A DNA stretch of 10,756 bases from JBLHLB01 sp047618505 (GCA_047618505.1 JBLHLB010000115.1:1-10756); one strand, 5' to 3'; counted from the stretch's first letter, positions 1-5,904 are shown. The notes: a model not told the origin generated them from the sequence alone. Made by a program: numbers and translations.

Positions 1-793
1 GCGGAGAGGGTCAGCGTCCAAATGTCCGAATCCCCGGCCTGCACCTTGTCGACTCGGCGATCCCTGGTCGACGCGGTGGTCATCTCAACCTGGGCCTGCG
101 CCTCGGCGGGGGCTTCTTCCATCAGACGGGCGGTGGCGATCAAGGGAAGGGAAAGGAGAGCAAGGGCACGGCGGTGCAGTTCCTGGGCGGCGTGGGCCGA
201 CCGACCGCCGAGGGCAAGGCCAGCTTCGCGCCAGGGAGCAGCGGAGAAGTTGCGCAGGAGAATGACCTCCCGTTGGTCGTCGGGGAGCTCGCTGATGGCC
301 TCATCCACGATCTCGCGGCCCTCCGCGTTCTCGTCAGGCCCCATTCCGCCTTCCACCAACAGGGTAAGTAGATCGGGCTCGTCTGAGTCCTCTTGGATGG
401 CATCGATCGTGCGCCGGTAATCGCGCTTGCGGACCGTGTGGTAGTCGTAGGCGTCACAGATCTTGTGGAGCGCGATGGTAGAGAGCCACTTGACGATGGA
501 TCCTGTGCTCTTGAAGGACTTGCCCTTGATCTCCCGGGAGGCCGAAATGTACGTCCCCTGAATCACGTCCATTGAATCCATGTAGCGGCGCAGGTGCGCT
601 CCGAGCTTGATCCGGACGATGCGACGAAGGGGCTCCCGGAAGCGCTCATCAACTCATTCAGCGCGGTCTCGTCGCCCAGGGTCGAAGCGGTCGCAAGCTC
701 CAGGAGGTGGTCCTCAAGTGTCTCGCGACTCGACAATGCAGCGCTGGGCGTAGCGGGCAGAAAGGAAGCTAGGGAATCGTTGGCGATGATCAC
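1..793 (-). pseudogene. ECF-type RNA polymerase sigma factor, frameshifted and cut by the window edge
   Basis: ECF sigma factors direct RNA polymerase to specialised promoters. A GTG start at 791-793 is the first possible start, because an in-frame TGA lies two codons upstream. It opens a frame of 47 codons ending in GDETALNE. The frame then falls into a meaningless tail, while the -1 frame (653 down to 1) continues with DERFREPLRRIVRIKLG, the end of region 1/start of region 2. Region 2 follows (RYMDSMDVIQGTY, then IVKWLSTIALHKICDAYDY), then region 4 (ELPDDQREVILLRNFS, a helix-turn-helix-like stretch, ELHRRALALL). A TGA at 654-656 blocks the second frame upstream, so a one-base deletion near 650-656 is the simplest reading; a sequencing error or programmed slippage is also possible. 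About 50 further residues follow region 4, containing LSLPLIATARL and an acidic stretch, with no stop before the edge. Their role is unknown. The sigma assignment is secure; the pseudogene status is not. Confidence 0.8.
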
Positions 794-834
794 GGTTCAC
801 TCGGGGAGAGGGGCTATAGGCGGTCAGTTCATCC

Positions 835-864
835 CCCTTGGGGCGCTGAGCGGAATCCCAAGGG
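835..864. repeat. 8-bp inverted repeat between the sigma factor and ATL genes
   Basis: CCCTTGGG at 835-842 and CCCAAGGG at 857-864 are exact reverse complements separated by 14 bases. They lie about 40 bases upstream of the sigma factor start, in the roughly 216-base gap between two divergent genes (794-1009). No T-run follows on either strand, so it is not an intrinsic terminator. It could be an operator or a leader hairpin, or chance in GC-rich DNA. I see no other clear signal in this gap. Confidence 0.35.
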
Positions 865-1009
865 ACTTTCTGCGCAAAACCTGCATGCGCGTGGCCTACC
901 GCAACAAATCAGGCTCCGGACTGAGATTCACGGCGTCGAGTCGCGACAATGGCCTGACAGTGGCCCGAGAGTGGCCCCACTGGGGGCAACCCCCTCCACC
1001 CCAAAGCAC

Positions 1010-1315
1010 ATGTTCAGCACCGACGATCCCCGCGTCCAACGCATCCTCGCCACAGTTGATTCGATCCCCCCCGGGCGTGTCGCCACCTATGGACAGGTTG
1101 CGGCTGAAGCGGGTCTTCCGGGTCGGGCACGCATGGTTGGCAGCGTCCTGCGAAAGGAATCCGTCCAGGAGCTCCCTTGGCACCGAGTGTTGGGTGCCGG
1201 CGGAGTGATCCGCGTGCCCGGGGAAGCTGCCCGGGAACAGGCCCGCCGCCTCGAGAGTGAAGGGGTCATGGTCAAGCGCGGGCGAGTCGACCTCGCCTCG
1301 CACCGCTGGGGCTAG
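1010..1315 (+). CDS. Alkyltransferase-like (ATL) protein, MGMT/Ogt C-terminal-domain family without the active-site cysteine
   Basis: This 101-residue protein has the DNA-binding fold of O6-alkylguanine-DNA alkyltransferases: IPPGRVATYGQVAAEAGLPG (about residues 19-38), ARMVGSVLR (40-48), then PWHRVLGAGGVI (56-67). In true alkyltransferases the motif is PCHRV and the cysteine accepts the alkyl group; here it is Trp57. That is the hallmark of ATL proteins, which bind alkylated bases, flip them out and, in studied members, pass them to nucleotide excision repair. Tyr27 and Arg41 are probable equivalents of the known tyrosine and arginine-finger positions (inference). The ATG at 1010 gives the usual family length. 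A GTG at 971 would add 13 residues that look unlike the family, and neither start has a good Shine-Dalgarno. The gene is divergent from the sigma factor and convergent with the large GNAT gene, with 22 bases between the stop codons. Confidence 0.88.
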   Translation: MFSTDDPRVQRILATVDSIPPGRVATYGQVAAEAGLPGRARMVGSVLRKESVQELPWHRVLGAGGVIRVPGEAAREQARRLESEGVMVKRGRVDLASHRWG

Positions 1316-1337
1316 CGCCGCCTGGGGCGGACGTCCC

Positions 1338-2453
1338 CTAGATCGAGTCCAAGCCCCAGAAGAACGGTTCCAGGGGCAAGTCCGCGTCCGGCAAACCGAC
1401 GGAATTGGCCAGGTCGTAAACGCTCCCGCACACACTTGCCGGTGCGAACAACATCGCCAGGCTGCCCTCGTCATCGAGGAAGCACTCCCCCATGGGCCCG
1501 GTCATATGAATGATGTGGAACATGCTCCCGGTTTTGTCCTCGGCAAGCACGAGCTTTGCGCTGCCCAGGGTTCCGAGTCGTTCTTGGATAGCATCTGCAG
1601 CGCCCTCACGATCGAGGATCTTCCCCAGACCAAGGATGCCCGTGGTGCATTCGCACCCGACTGCGGTGAGGCGATCCAGGAGTTCGATCTCCGAGGGCGG
1701 CGACATCAGAATCAACGCACCCGGGGTTGAGTTGTCATAGCGGCGTTCGAGGTGCGCGCGCAGGAGTGCGAGCACGTCGTCGCAGGCTCCGCCCCACTCG
1801 TGAACGACCTCCACCAGGTCGCGACCGCGGCCCCGCAAGGCGTAGGCAACGACCTCGCCATCCCGCTCGCGAACCAAAGCGTCCATCTTGGGGCAACGGG
1901 TGAGAATGGCCGTTTCCTCCAGGGTGCGCATGACGCGGGCCTTGTGTTGTAAGTAGAGCCTGTGGACAGCAGGGACATCTGCACGCGACATGACGCGCAC
2001 GCCCGAGGGCTCGGGCAGTCGATGGGCAACCACAGCTGGAACGACCACATCCTGTTCCTGGCCAGCGGGCGCGTAGCCGCGCTGGAGGTAGAACTCCGGG
2101 TCGTTCGCCCAAAGGAAGACTGCCGTGCAACCTTCCTGTTGAAGGCGCGCCTCAGCTTCAACCACCAAGCGTGTTCCAAGCCCCTGGCCCCGCCAGGCCT
2201 GCCCAGTGCTGACTGATCCAATCAGACCAACGCGCAGGATCGTACCTCCGTTTTTCGAAGGGATCGCCAGGTCGCGCACGATCAAGGCACAGGCTGCACG
2301 CATCTCGCCTTCTTCGCCGACCCCGATGGTCGTTCCCCGGTAGCCCTCTCCGAAAATCAAGGGATACTCAGGAGCCAAGGGAGCGTCTCCCCCGTGAACT
2401 TCCTGGATCAATTCCAAGGCGCGGGCGGAGTCCTCTTCGAATAACTCGATCAT
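1338..2453 (-). CDS. GNAT-family N-acetyltransferase with a long C-terminal part
   Basis: This is a 371-residue probable acetyl-CoA-dependent N-acetyltransferase of unknown substrate. The N-terminal GNAT domain (about residues 1-150) carries the acetyl-CoA pyrophosphate loop RGQGLG at 88-93, after a beta strand LRVGLIGSVSTG, and the later signature FYLQRGYAP. Residues about 152-265 (MSRADVPAVHRLYLQHKARV onward) look like a second, degenerate GNAT half without the loop. The last 100 residues (from about GILGLGKILDREGA) faintly resemble the sterol-carrier-like C-terminal domain of Eis-type enzymes; that comparison is by eye. The ATG overlaps the stop of orf136 as ATGA, which suggests translational coupling. 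A shared transcript from the sigma-28-like promoter at 2879-2906 would place it in the flagellar regulon. Substrate could be a small molecule, a protein lysine or a sugar amine; nothing seen decides this. Confidence 0.85.
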   Translation of the reverse strand: MIELFEEDSARALELIQEVHGGDAPLAPEYPLIFGEGYRGTTIGVGEEGEMRAACALIVRDLAIPSKNGGTILRVGLIGSVSTGQAWRGQGLGTRLVVEAEARLQQEGCTAVFLWANDPEFYLQRGYAPAGQEQDVVVPAVVAHRLPEPSGVRVMSRADVPAVHRLYLQHKARVMRTLEETAILTRCPKMDALVRERDGEVVAYALRGRGRDLVEVVHEWGGACDDVLALLRAHLERRYDNSTPGALILMSPPSEIELLDRLTAVGCECTTGILGLGKILDREGAADAIQERLGTLGSAKLVLAEDKTGSMFHIIHMTGPMGECFLDDEGSLAMLFAPASVCGSVYDLANSVGLPDADLPLEPFFWGLDSI

Positions 2454-2860
2454 CGCAAGTCTCCTGTGGATCCCGCGGGATCCTGTGTGCGCTTAGGTGA
2501 GGTCGCACCGTGGTTGATCTGTGTGATTGCGTTGCCTGTGATTCCGCTGGGGGCAACTTCCGCTCCATCCGCCTTGGCTTCGGTAGCCAGCTGGGTGCCG
2601 CGGAAAGCCTCGAGCACCTGATCCCCAAGGGACAGCGCGTCCAGGAGGGTCGTGCGCGCCTGCTCCATCGCACCGCGTAACTGCGCCGAGTCGCCTATAT
2701 CACCGCTACTACTGCGCAGGTCGCTGGCCTTCGTCTGGAGCTTCGCCAACAGCGCCTGGAAAGCGGGGCCGCCCGTCGGCTTGGCTGCGACCTGGGAGGT
2801 CGCCCGTGCCGAAGCTGCGGGGGAAACCCCAGCAGATACGTTGTGAAGCGGAGAATGCAT
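2450..2860 (-). CDS. orf136: small unrecognised protein, paralogue of orf133, probable flagellar regulon member
   Basis: I do not recognise this 136-residue family. A low-complexity Ala/Ser-rich N-terminus (1-30) precedes a conserved core (31-87) starting GPAFQALLAKLQ and ending DALSLGDQVLEAFR, then a polar, probably disordered tail. The core looks like two or three amphipathic helices. It aligns without gaps to orf133 (4045-4446): 37 of 57 residues are identical by my count, and the last 14 are invariant. No signal peptide or membrane segment is seen. A sigma-28-like promoter ends 18 bases before the ATG, predicting a leader of about 13 bases that contains only a short AGG as ribosome site. 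The stop overlaps the start of the large GNAT gene. With orf133 in the hook operon, the promoter suggests a late-flagellar role, perhaps an exported substrate, a chaperone or a regulator (inference). It lacks FliE or FlgM motifs. Confidence 0.78.
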   Translation of the reverse strand: MHSPLHNVSAGVSPAASARATSQVAAKPTGGPAFQALLAKLQTKASDLRSSSGDIGDSAQLRGAMEQARTTLLDALSLGDQVLEAFRGTQLATEAKADGAEVAPSGITGNAITQINHGATSPKRTQDPAGSTGDLR

Positions 2861-2878
2861 GGACCTGATTCCCCGGTC

Positions 2879-2906
2879 TTATCGGCAGATTCCCCACACA
2901 AGTTCA
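2879..2906 (-). promoter_or_regulatory. Sigma-28 (FliA/SigD-type) flagellar promoter upstream of orf136
   Basis: On the minus strand, GCCGATAA at 2886-2879 is an exact match to the -10 consensus of the flagellar sigma factor FliA. Sixteen bases upstream is TGAA at 2906-2903, matching three of four bases of the TAAA -35 core (usual spacer 15, here 16). The site lies in the divergent gap, 18 bases from the orf136 ATG and correctly oriented. Transcription would start near 2873. The -35 match is imperfect, so the case rests on the perfect -10 plus the paralogy of orf136 with a gene in the flgHIJNKL operon. Confidence 0.62.
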
Positions 2907-2938
2907 GGTCCTTGATCGCCCCTAGGCGGAGAAATCAT

Positions 2939-2974
2939 CCCCCCGCCGCAGGGCTCCGCACCCTGCGGGGGGGG
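2939..2974. repeat. Strong GC-rich inverted repeat (14-bp stem with one bulged base)
   Basis: CCGCAGGG (2946-2953) pairs with CCCTGCGG (2961-2968) around a 7-base loop. The stem extends by six C (2939-2944) pairing with six G (2969-2974), with G2945 bulged. Neither strand has a following T-run, so a classical terminator is unlikely. It lies between the divergent orf136 and small GNAT genes, about 33 bases beyond the sigma-28-like -35 element, and could insulate the two promoters or form a structured leader. Confidence 0.6.
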
Positions 2975-2991
2975 TCGCAGGGATAGGATCT

Positions 2992-3012
2992 GGTGCCCTG
3001 GGGCCAGGCACC
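2992..3012 (+). repeat. Second hairpin in the presumed leader of the small GNAT gene
   Basis: GGTGCC (2992-2997) and GGCACC (3007-3012) are perfect arms around a 9-base interior, CTGGGGCCA, which itself holds TGG facing CCA. The hairpin ends 25 bases before the ATG at 3038. The upstream GTG of the longer open frame (2993) sits inside it, which argues against that GTG as the start. No known riboswitch pattern is recognised. Confidence 0.4.
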
Positions 3013-3037
3013 GTTACCCAAAGATCCAATCACTGTC

Positions 3038-3454
3038 ATGACGAGCATCGAATACAGGCTGAATGCGCCCCTCACGCTGGCGGAATTCATCGAGCTCTAT
3101 CGAGCGTCCACTCTGGCAGAGCGCCGGCCCGCCGGGGATGCAGATGTCATGCAGCAGATGATGGAGAATGCCAACCTGACGATCAGCGCCTGGGACGGTG
3201 CGCGCTTAGTAGGCATCTCGCGGTGCCTCACGGACCACGCCTACGTCGCCTACCTCTCCGACCTGGCTGTTGCGAAGTCACACCAGGGCCGTGGTCTCGG
3301 CAGGCAACTGATCGCTGAAACCAAACGAGCCCTTGGAAAGGGCTGTTCCATCGTCCTCTTCGCCGCACCGGCCGGAGACGATTTCTACCCGCGCGTCGGC
3401 TTCACCCGCAACGCCAAGGGTTGGGTCCTTCCAGGGGATGCGAAAGTGCGCTAG
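3038..3454 (+). CDS. Small GNAT-family N-acetyltransferase
   Basis: A 138-residue single-domain GNAT protein, expected to transfer acetyl from acetyl-CoA to an amine of unknown identity. It shows all the core elements: LTLAEFIELYRAST (helix 1, about 12-25), a beta segment LTISAWDGARLVGISRCL (47-64), YLSDLAVAKSHQGRGLGRQL (72-91) with the acetyl-CoA loop Q83-G-R-G-L-G88, and FYPRVGFTRNAKGW near the end. The length is usual for a lone GNAT domain. I chose ATG 3038 because it begins the family-like sequence; the frame is open back to a GTG at 2993, but those 15 residues are unlike the family and lie in a hairpin. No good Shine-Dalgarno is visible. It is divergent from orf136 and convergent with the YciH gene, with 69 bases between the stops, in which I see no clear terminator. 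It is not closely similar to the 371-residue GNAT. Confidence 0.87.
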   Translation: MTSIEYRLNAPLTLAEFIELYRASTLAERRPAGDADVMQQMMENANLTISAWDGARLVGISRCLTDHAYVAYLSDLAVAKSHQGRGLGRQLIAETKRALGKGCSIVLFAAPAGDDFYPRVGFTRNAKGWVLPGDAKVR

Positions 3455-3523
3455 GTGGACGGATGGCGAGCCCAGTGACAACCGGTCCAATGACAGCAAG
3501 CCCGACGACGGCAGCCCCGACCC

Positions 3524-3892
3524 CTACCCCCCGACCAACTTCACCTTCCAGCCCTTCTTCTCCACCTCAGCCGCGATCTTGGTGCGCTGGTCGCCTTGGA
3601 TTTCGATCGTGCTGTCTTTGATTGTGCCGCCGGTTCCGCAGCGCTTCTTCAGGAGCTTCGCGAAGGCGGCCAAGTCTTTGGCGCCGAGGGGGACACCACT
3701 CACTAGGGTCACGCCCGCGCCCTTGCGTCCCTTGGATTCGCGCGCGATACGAACAAAACCATCGCCGGCGGGAATTGCCTCATCCATGCGGGCGCAGATA
3801 CAGCCTGCGAGGGGCCGTTCGCAACGGGGGCAGAGCTTGCCGTGCTGGGTCGAATAGACCAATCCGCCGTTGTCTCTTCCTGATCCTTTCAT
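3524..3892 (-). CDS. yciH: SUI1/eIF1-family translation factor, YciH type, with cysteine knuckle
   Basis: This 122-residue protein carries the bacterial eIF1-like (SUI1) domain: KGAGVTLVSGVPL (57-69), LLKKRCGTGGTIKDSTIEIQ (80-99) and GDQRTKIAAEVEKKGWKVKL to the end. Eukaryotic eIF1 checks start-codon selection on the small ribosomal subunit; bacterial YciH is linked to translation inhibition and stress, less firmly. The N-terminus LVYSTQHGKLCPRC is typical of the family. Four cysteines, C21, C24, C31 and C33 (CxxC-x6-CxC), suggest a zinc knuckle, a known variant in bacterial members. The ATG at 3892 has GGGA nine bases upstream; a GTG two codons earlier (3898) is too close to that site. It lies 152 bases downstream of orf133 in the same direction, so it may be read from the flagellar operon or from its own promoter in 3893-4044, where I recognise none. 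Confidence 0.92.
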   Translation of the reverse strand: MKGSGRDNGGLVYSTQHGKLCPRCERPLAGCICARMDEAIPAGDGFVRIARESKGRKGAGVTLVSGVPLGAKDLAAFAKLLKKRCGTGGTIKDSTIEIQGDQRTKIAAEVEKKGWKVKLVGG

Positions 3893-4044
3893 CTGCACTG
3901 TTCCCGGTTGTCTAGCGCCTCGTGGACGAATCGAGGAACTCGGTTCGCGGCGGCTCAGTCTACCGCAAGGGCAACACCAAGATGGATGGCAGCGCCTCGC
4001 TCAAGCAGGACAACAGCGGATTTGCCCCAGCGCTCTTGGTCGCC

Positions 4045-4446
4045 CTAGGACTCCTTCGAGTTCCCCATCGTGCGCGATCCGCCGGTATGCTGATTGTTCT
4101 TGTCAGCCTTGGATGCATCCGCATCGAGCCCCTCGGTTGCGCTGAAGACACGTGAACTGCGGAAGGCTTCCAGCACTTGATCCCCTAGGGAAAGAGCGTC
4201 CTCCAACGTGGCCCGGGCCGTGTCGATGGCGCCACGCAACTCGACGGGATCGCCCACGTCTTTGCTGGTCTCCTGGAGCTCCGCGGCCTTCTCCTGGAGC
4301 TGTTCCAGGAGGATGCGGAAGGCGGGGCCGGTCTTCTCCGTTTCAGACTGCTTGGCAGCACCGGTCTTGCCGACCTGGTGGGCTCCACTGATTCCGCCTT
4401 GCGCTGAATTCTTGGGAAGGGCGCCGTTATTGGGCATTGATGTCAT
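4045..4446 (-). CDS. orf133: small unrecognised protein at the end of the flagellar hook operon, paralogue of orf136
   Basis: A 133-residue protein of a family I do not recognise. The polar N-terminus (1-39, rich in Asn, Gly, Ser and Lys) is probably disordered. The core (40-96) begins GPAFRILLEQLQEKAAELQE and ends DALSLGDQVLEAFR, and the tail is again polar (KADKNNQHTGGSRTMG). The core is 37/57 identical to that of orf136 by my count, without gaps; the termini differ. Fourteen bases separate the flgL stop from its ATG, and that gap holds TAGGAATC, a good Shine-Dalgarno, so it is very likely co-translated with flgL. A second ATG at codon 4 is possible. Position after flgK-flgL and the small helical, disorder-flanked layout would suit an export chaperone, an exported substrate or a regulator (inference). 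It shows no match to CsrA, FliW, FlgM or FliE by eye. Confidence 0.82.
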   Translation of the reverse strand: MTSMPNNGALPKNSAQGGISGAHQVGKTGAAKQSETEKTGPAFRILLEQLQEKAAELQETSKDVGDPVELRGAIDTARATLEDALSLGDQVLEAFRSSRVFSATEGLDADASKADKNNQHTGGSRTMGNSKES

Positions 4447-4463
4447 GGTTCAGATTCCTACTA
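4447..4463 (-). promoter_or_regulatory. Tandem TAG stop codons overlapping the orf133 ribosome-binding site
   Basis: On the minus strand flgL ends with TAG (4463-4461), followed at once by a second in-frame TAG whose bases start TAGGAATCTGAACC and then the ATG of orf133. AGGA lies nine bases from the start codon. The arrangement resembles that before flgK and supports coupled translation of flgL and orf133. Confidence 0.6.
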
Positions 4464-5900
4464 GCCCAGGAAATTAAGGAGTGAGTTCTGGAGGAGTCGT
4501 GCGCCGGATGCCTGCGCCGCCTGGAGTGAAAACTCCGAGCGCGCCAGGTCGAGGGCGACTTCTGCAAGGTCCGCGTCCTGCACGTCAGAGAGAAGGCCAT
4601 TCAGGGCTACCTCCAGGTCTAGTGCGCGATCACCGGAGGCATTCAAGCGTTGGCTGCGCGAACCGAGCACGCCGAGGCCAACCAACAGGTCGTCCTCCAC
4701 GTGATCCATCTCTTGCAGGCGTTCCTGGAGATGGTTCTGCACCTCGGAGACACTCAGGTCTTCACCGTTACGGAGGTCTTCGCTGATGCCCTGGAGGAGA
4801 TCAAAGACGTTTACCGTTCCGCCGAATGTGACCAACTCTTCGCCTGCGCGCTTGACCCCCGTCGTGTCCACGTGCAACACGGTGCCGGTTCCCTCGTTCA
4901 CGAGTTCCAGATTCGCCTCGGTGAAATCCACCGAAGTGAACGCGGAGCCATCAAGGGAAACCGAGCCATCGCCACGCAAGGTGCCGGTGTAATCAGCCCC
5001 GCTGAAGCCCGACAGGTCGAGGTGCAGTTCGCCGCCCTTAGAGTTCGTGAGCACGAAGTCCGCGGCCTCGGAATCAGTCGTCGAGGGGATCGTCCTGGCG
5101 GGACCGCTCCCGATCCGGATCGTCCCGGCTGCCGCGTCAACCACCAAGCTGTTGTCCCCAAGGATGGTGTCGTCACCGCCACCATTCACAAGTGAGATTC
5201 CAACCGTAGCGATGTCCGAGGGATCCGTGGAATCATGGCGGAATCGCACGTACTCATAGCCGCGTCCCTGATCGGCCGTCACGCCGGAGGCCGCGCCGGT
5301 CAGACCTGAGAAGCGAGTTCCCGAAGGATTGGCCTTGCCGAATATCTCGGTCCCGGGGATTCCAATGCCTACATCAACGCCGTCGCCGACGCGCAGGACT
5401 TGGTCCTCTTGGTTGCCACGATAGACGACGCGGGATTGCCCCCCTTCGTTCTCTTCAACCCACGGGGGTCCGCTGTTTTCTGTACCGGAAAACAGATAGC
5501 GATCGCCGGAACGCAGGTTGGCGAGGTCGATCATCTGCGAGCGCAGGAGATCGAAACTCGAGGCCAGAGACTCGCGGTCGGAATCGCTCAATGTTCCGTT
5601 AAGGCCCTGCAGCAGTAACGCTTGGGCTTCTCCCATTAACTGCGAGCCGCTTTCAAGACCGCTGGCCGCCGTGTCCACCAGGGCGCGTCCGTCGCGTACC
5701 GAAGATCCGATCCGGTCGATGTCCGCGATCTGTCTAGAGATCGCCAGAGCTTTGACAGCACCCGAGGGATCATCTGAAGGACGTAGAATCCTACGACCCG
5801 TGGCGATCTGCTCTTGGGCACGAATAGAAGCCAGCTGGTTCCCACGCAGCCCAACGAGCACACGGGAGTAGGTGGAGTTTGTACTGATTCGAAGAGGCAT
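4461..5900 (-). CDS. flgL: Flagellar hook-filament junction protein FlgL (HAP3), enlarged
   Basis: FlgL joins the hook, through FlgK, to the flagellin filament and is exported by the flagellar type III system. The N-terminal flagellin-like coiled region is plain: MPLRISTNSTYSRVLVGL, QEQIATGRRILRPSDDPSGA (about 29-48), then helices to DRYLFSGTENSGPPW near 133-147. The C-terminal matching helix is DADLAEVALDLARSEFSLQA (about 444-463), ending NSLLNFLG. These two ends form the D0/D1 domains. The protein is 479 residues against about 300-320 for typical FlgL. The extra sequence lies in the middle (about 160-390), is rich in Gly, Asp, Ser and Thr, and reads like a surface beta domain (for example GTIRIGSGPARTIPSTTDSE). 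It follows flgK by four bases, with no clear ribosome site beyond the end of flgK, so coupling to flgK is likely. Confidence 0.96.
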   Translation of the reverse strand: MPLRISTNSTYSRVLVGLRGNQLASIRAQEQIATGRRILRPSDDPSGAVKALAISRQIADIDRIGSSVRDGRALVDTAASGLESGSQLMGEAQALLLQGLNGTLSDSDRESLASSFDLLRSQMIDLANLRSGDRYLFSGTENSGPPWVEENEGGQSRVVYRGNQEDQVLRVGDGVDVGIGIPGTEIFGKANPSGTRFSGLTGAASGVTADQGRGYEYVRFRHDSTDPSDIATVGISLVNGGGDDTILGDNSLVVDAAAGTIRIGSGPARTIPSTTDSEAADFVLTNSKGGELHLDLSGFSGADYTGTLRGDGSVSLDGSAFTSVDFTEANLELVNEGTGTVLHVDTTGVKRAGEELVTFGGTVNVFDLLQGISEDLRNGEDLSVSEVQNHLQERLQEMDHVEDDLLVGLGVLGSRSQRLNASGDRALDLEVALNGLLSDVQDADLAEVALDLARSEFSLQAAQASGARLLQNSLLNFLG

Positions 5901-5904
5901 GGTG

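Noticed and set aside
140..457. Minus-strand frame of 105 codons within the sigma factor region
   Set aside because: The neighbouring minus-strand frame encodes sigma regions 2 and 4; this one is its out-of-frame shadow.
594..1208. Plus-strand open frame of 204 codons across the sigma factor and ATL genes
   Set aside because: It overlaps two genes with recognisable domains in other frames, and its own translation is Ser/Arg/Pro-rich without motifs.
1316..1337. Possible small terminator hairpin (CCGCC TGG GGCGG) between the ATL and large GNAT genes
   Set aside because: Short stem, three-base loop and no T-run on either strand; not separable from chance in GC-rich sequence.
2993..3037. Longer GTG start for the small GNAT protein
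   Set aside because: The added residues are unlike the family and the GTG lies within a hairpin; ATG 3038 begins the typical sequence.
3899..4044. Search for a terminator of the flagellar operon and a promoter for yciH
   Set aside because: Only weak 5-bp stems (for example CCTCG/CGAGG near 3915-3935) and no clear -10/-35 or T-run were seen.
3922..4155. Plus-strand open frame of 77 codons with a hydrophobic stretch (FAPALLVALGLL)
   Set aside because: Its second half runs antisense to orf133, whose coding status is supported by a paralogue and a ribosome site. It has a GTG start, no ribosome site and no recognisable family.
4045..4446. orf133 as FlgM, FliE, CsrA or FliW, which often lie near flgK-flgL
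   Set aside because: The GPAF...DALSLGDQVLEAFR core does not show the conserved patterns of those families by eye.
4650..5195. Plus-strand open frame of 181 codons inside flgL
   Set aside because: Antisense to conserved FlgL coding sequence, with no recognisable protein motif.
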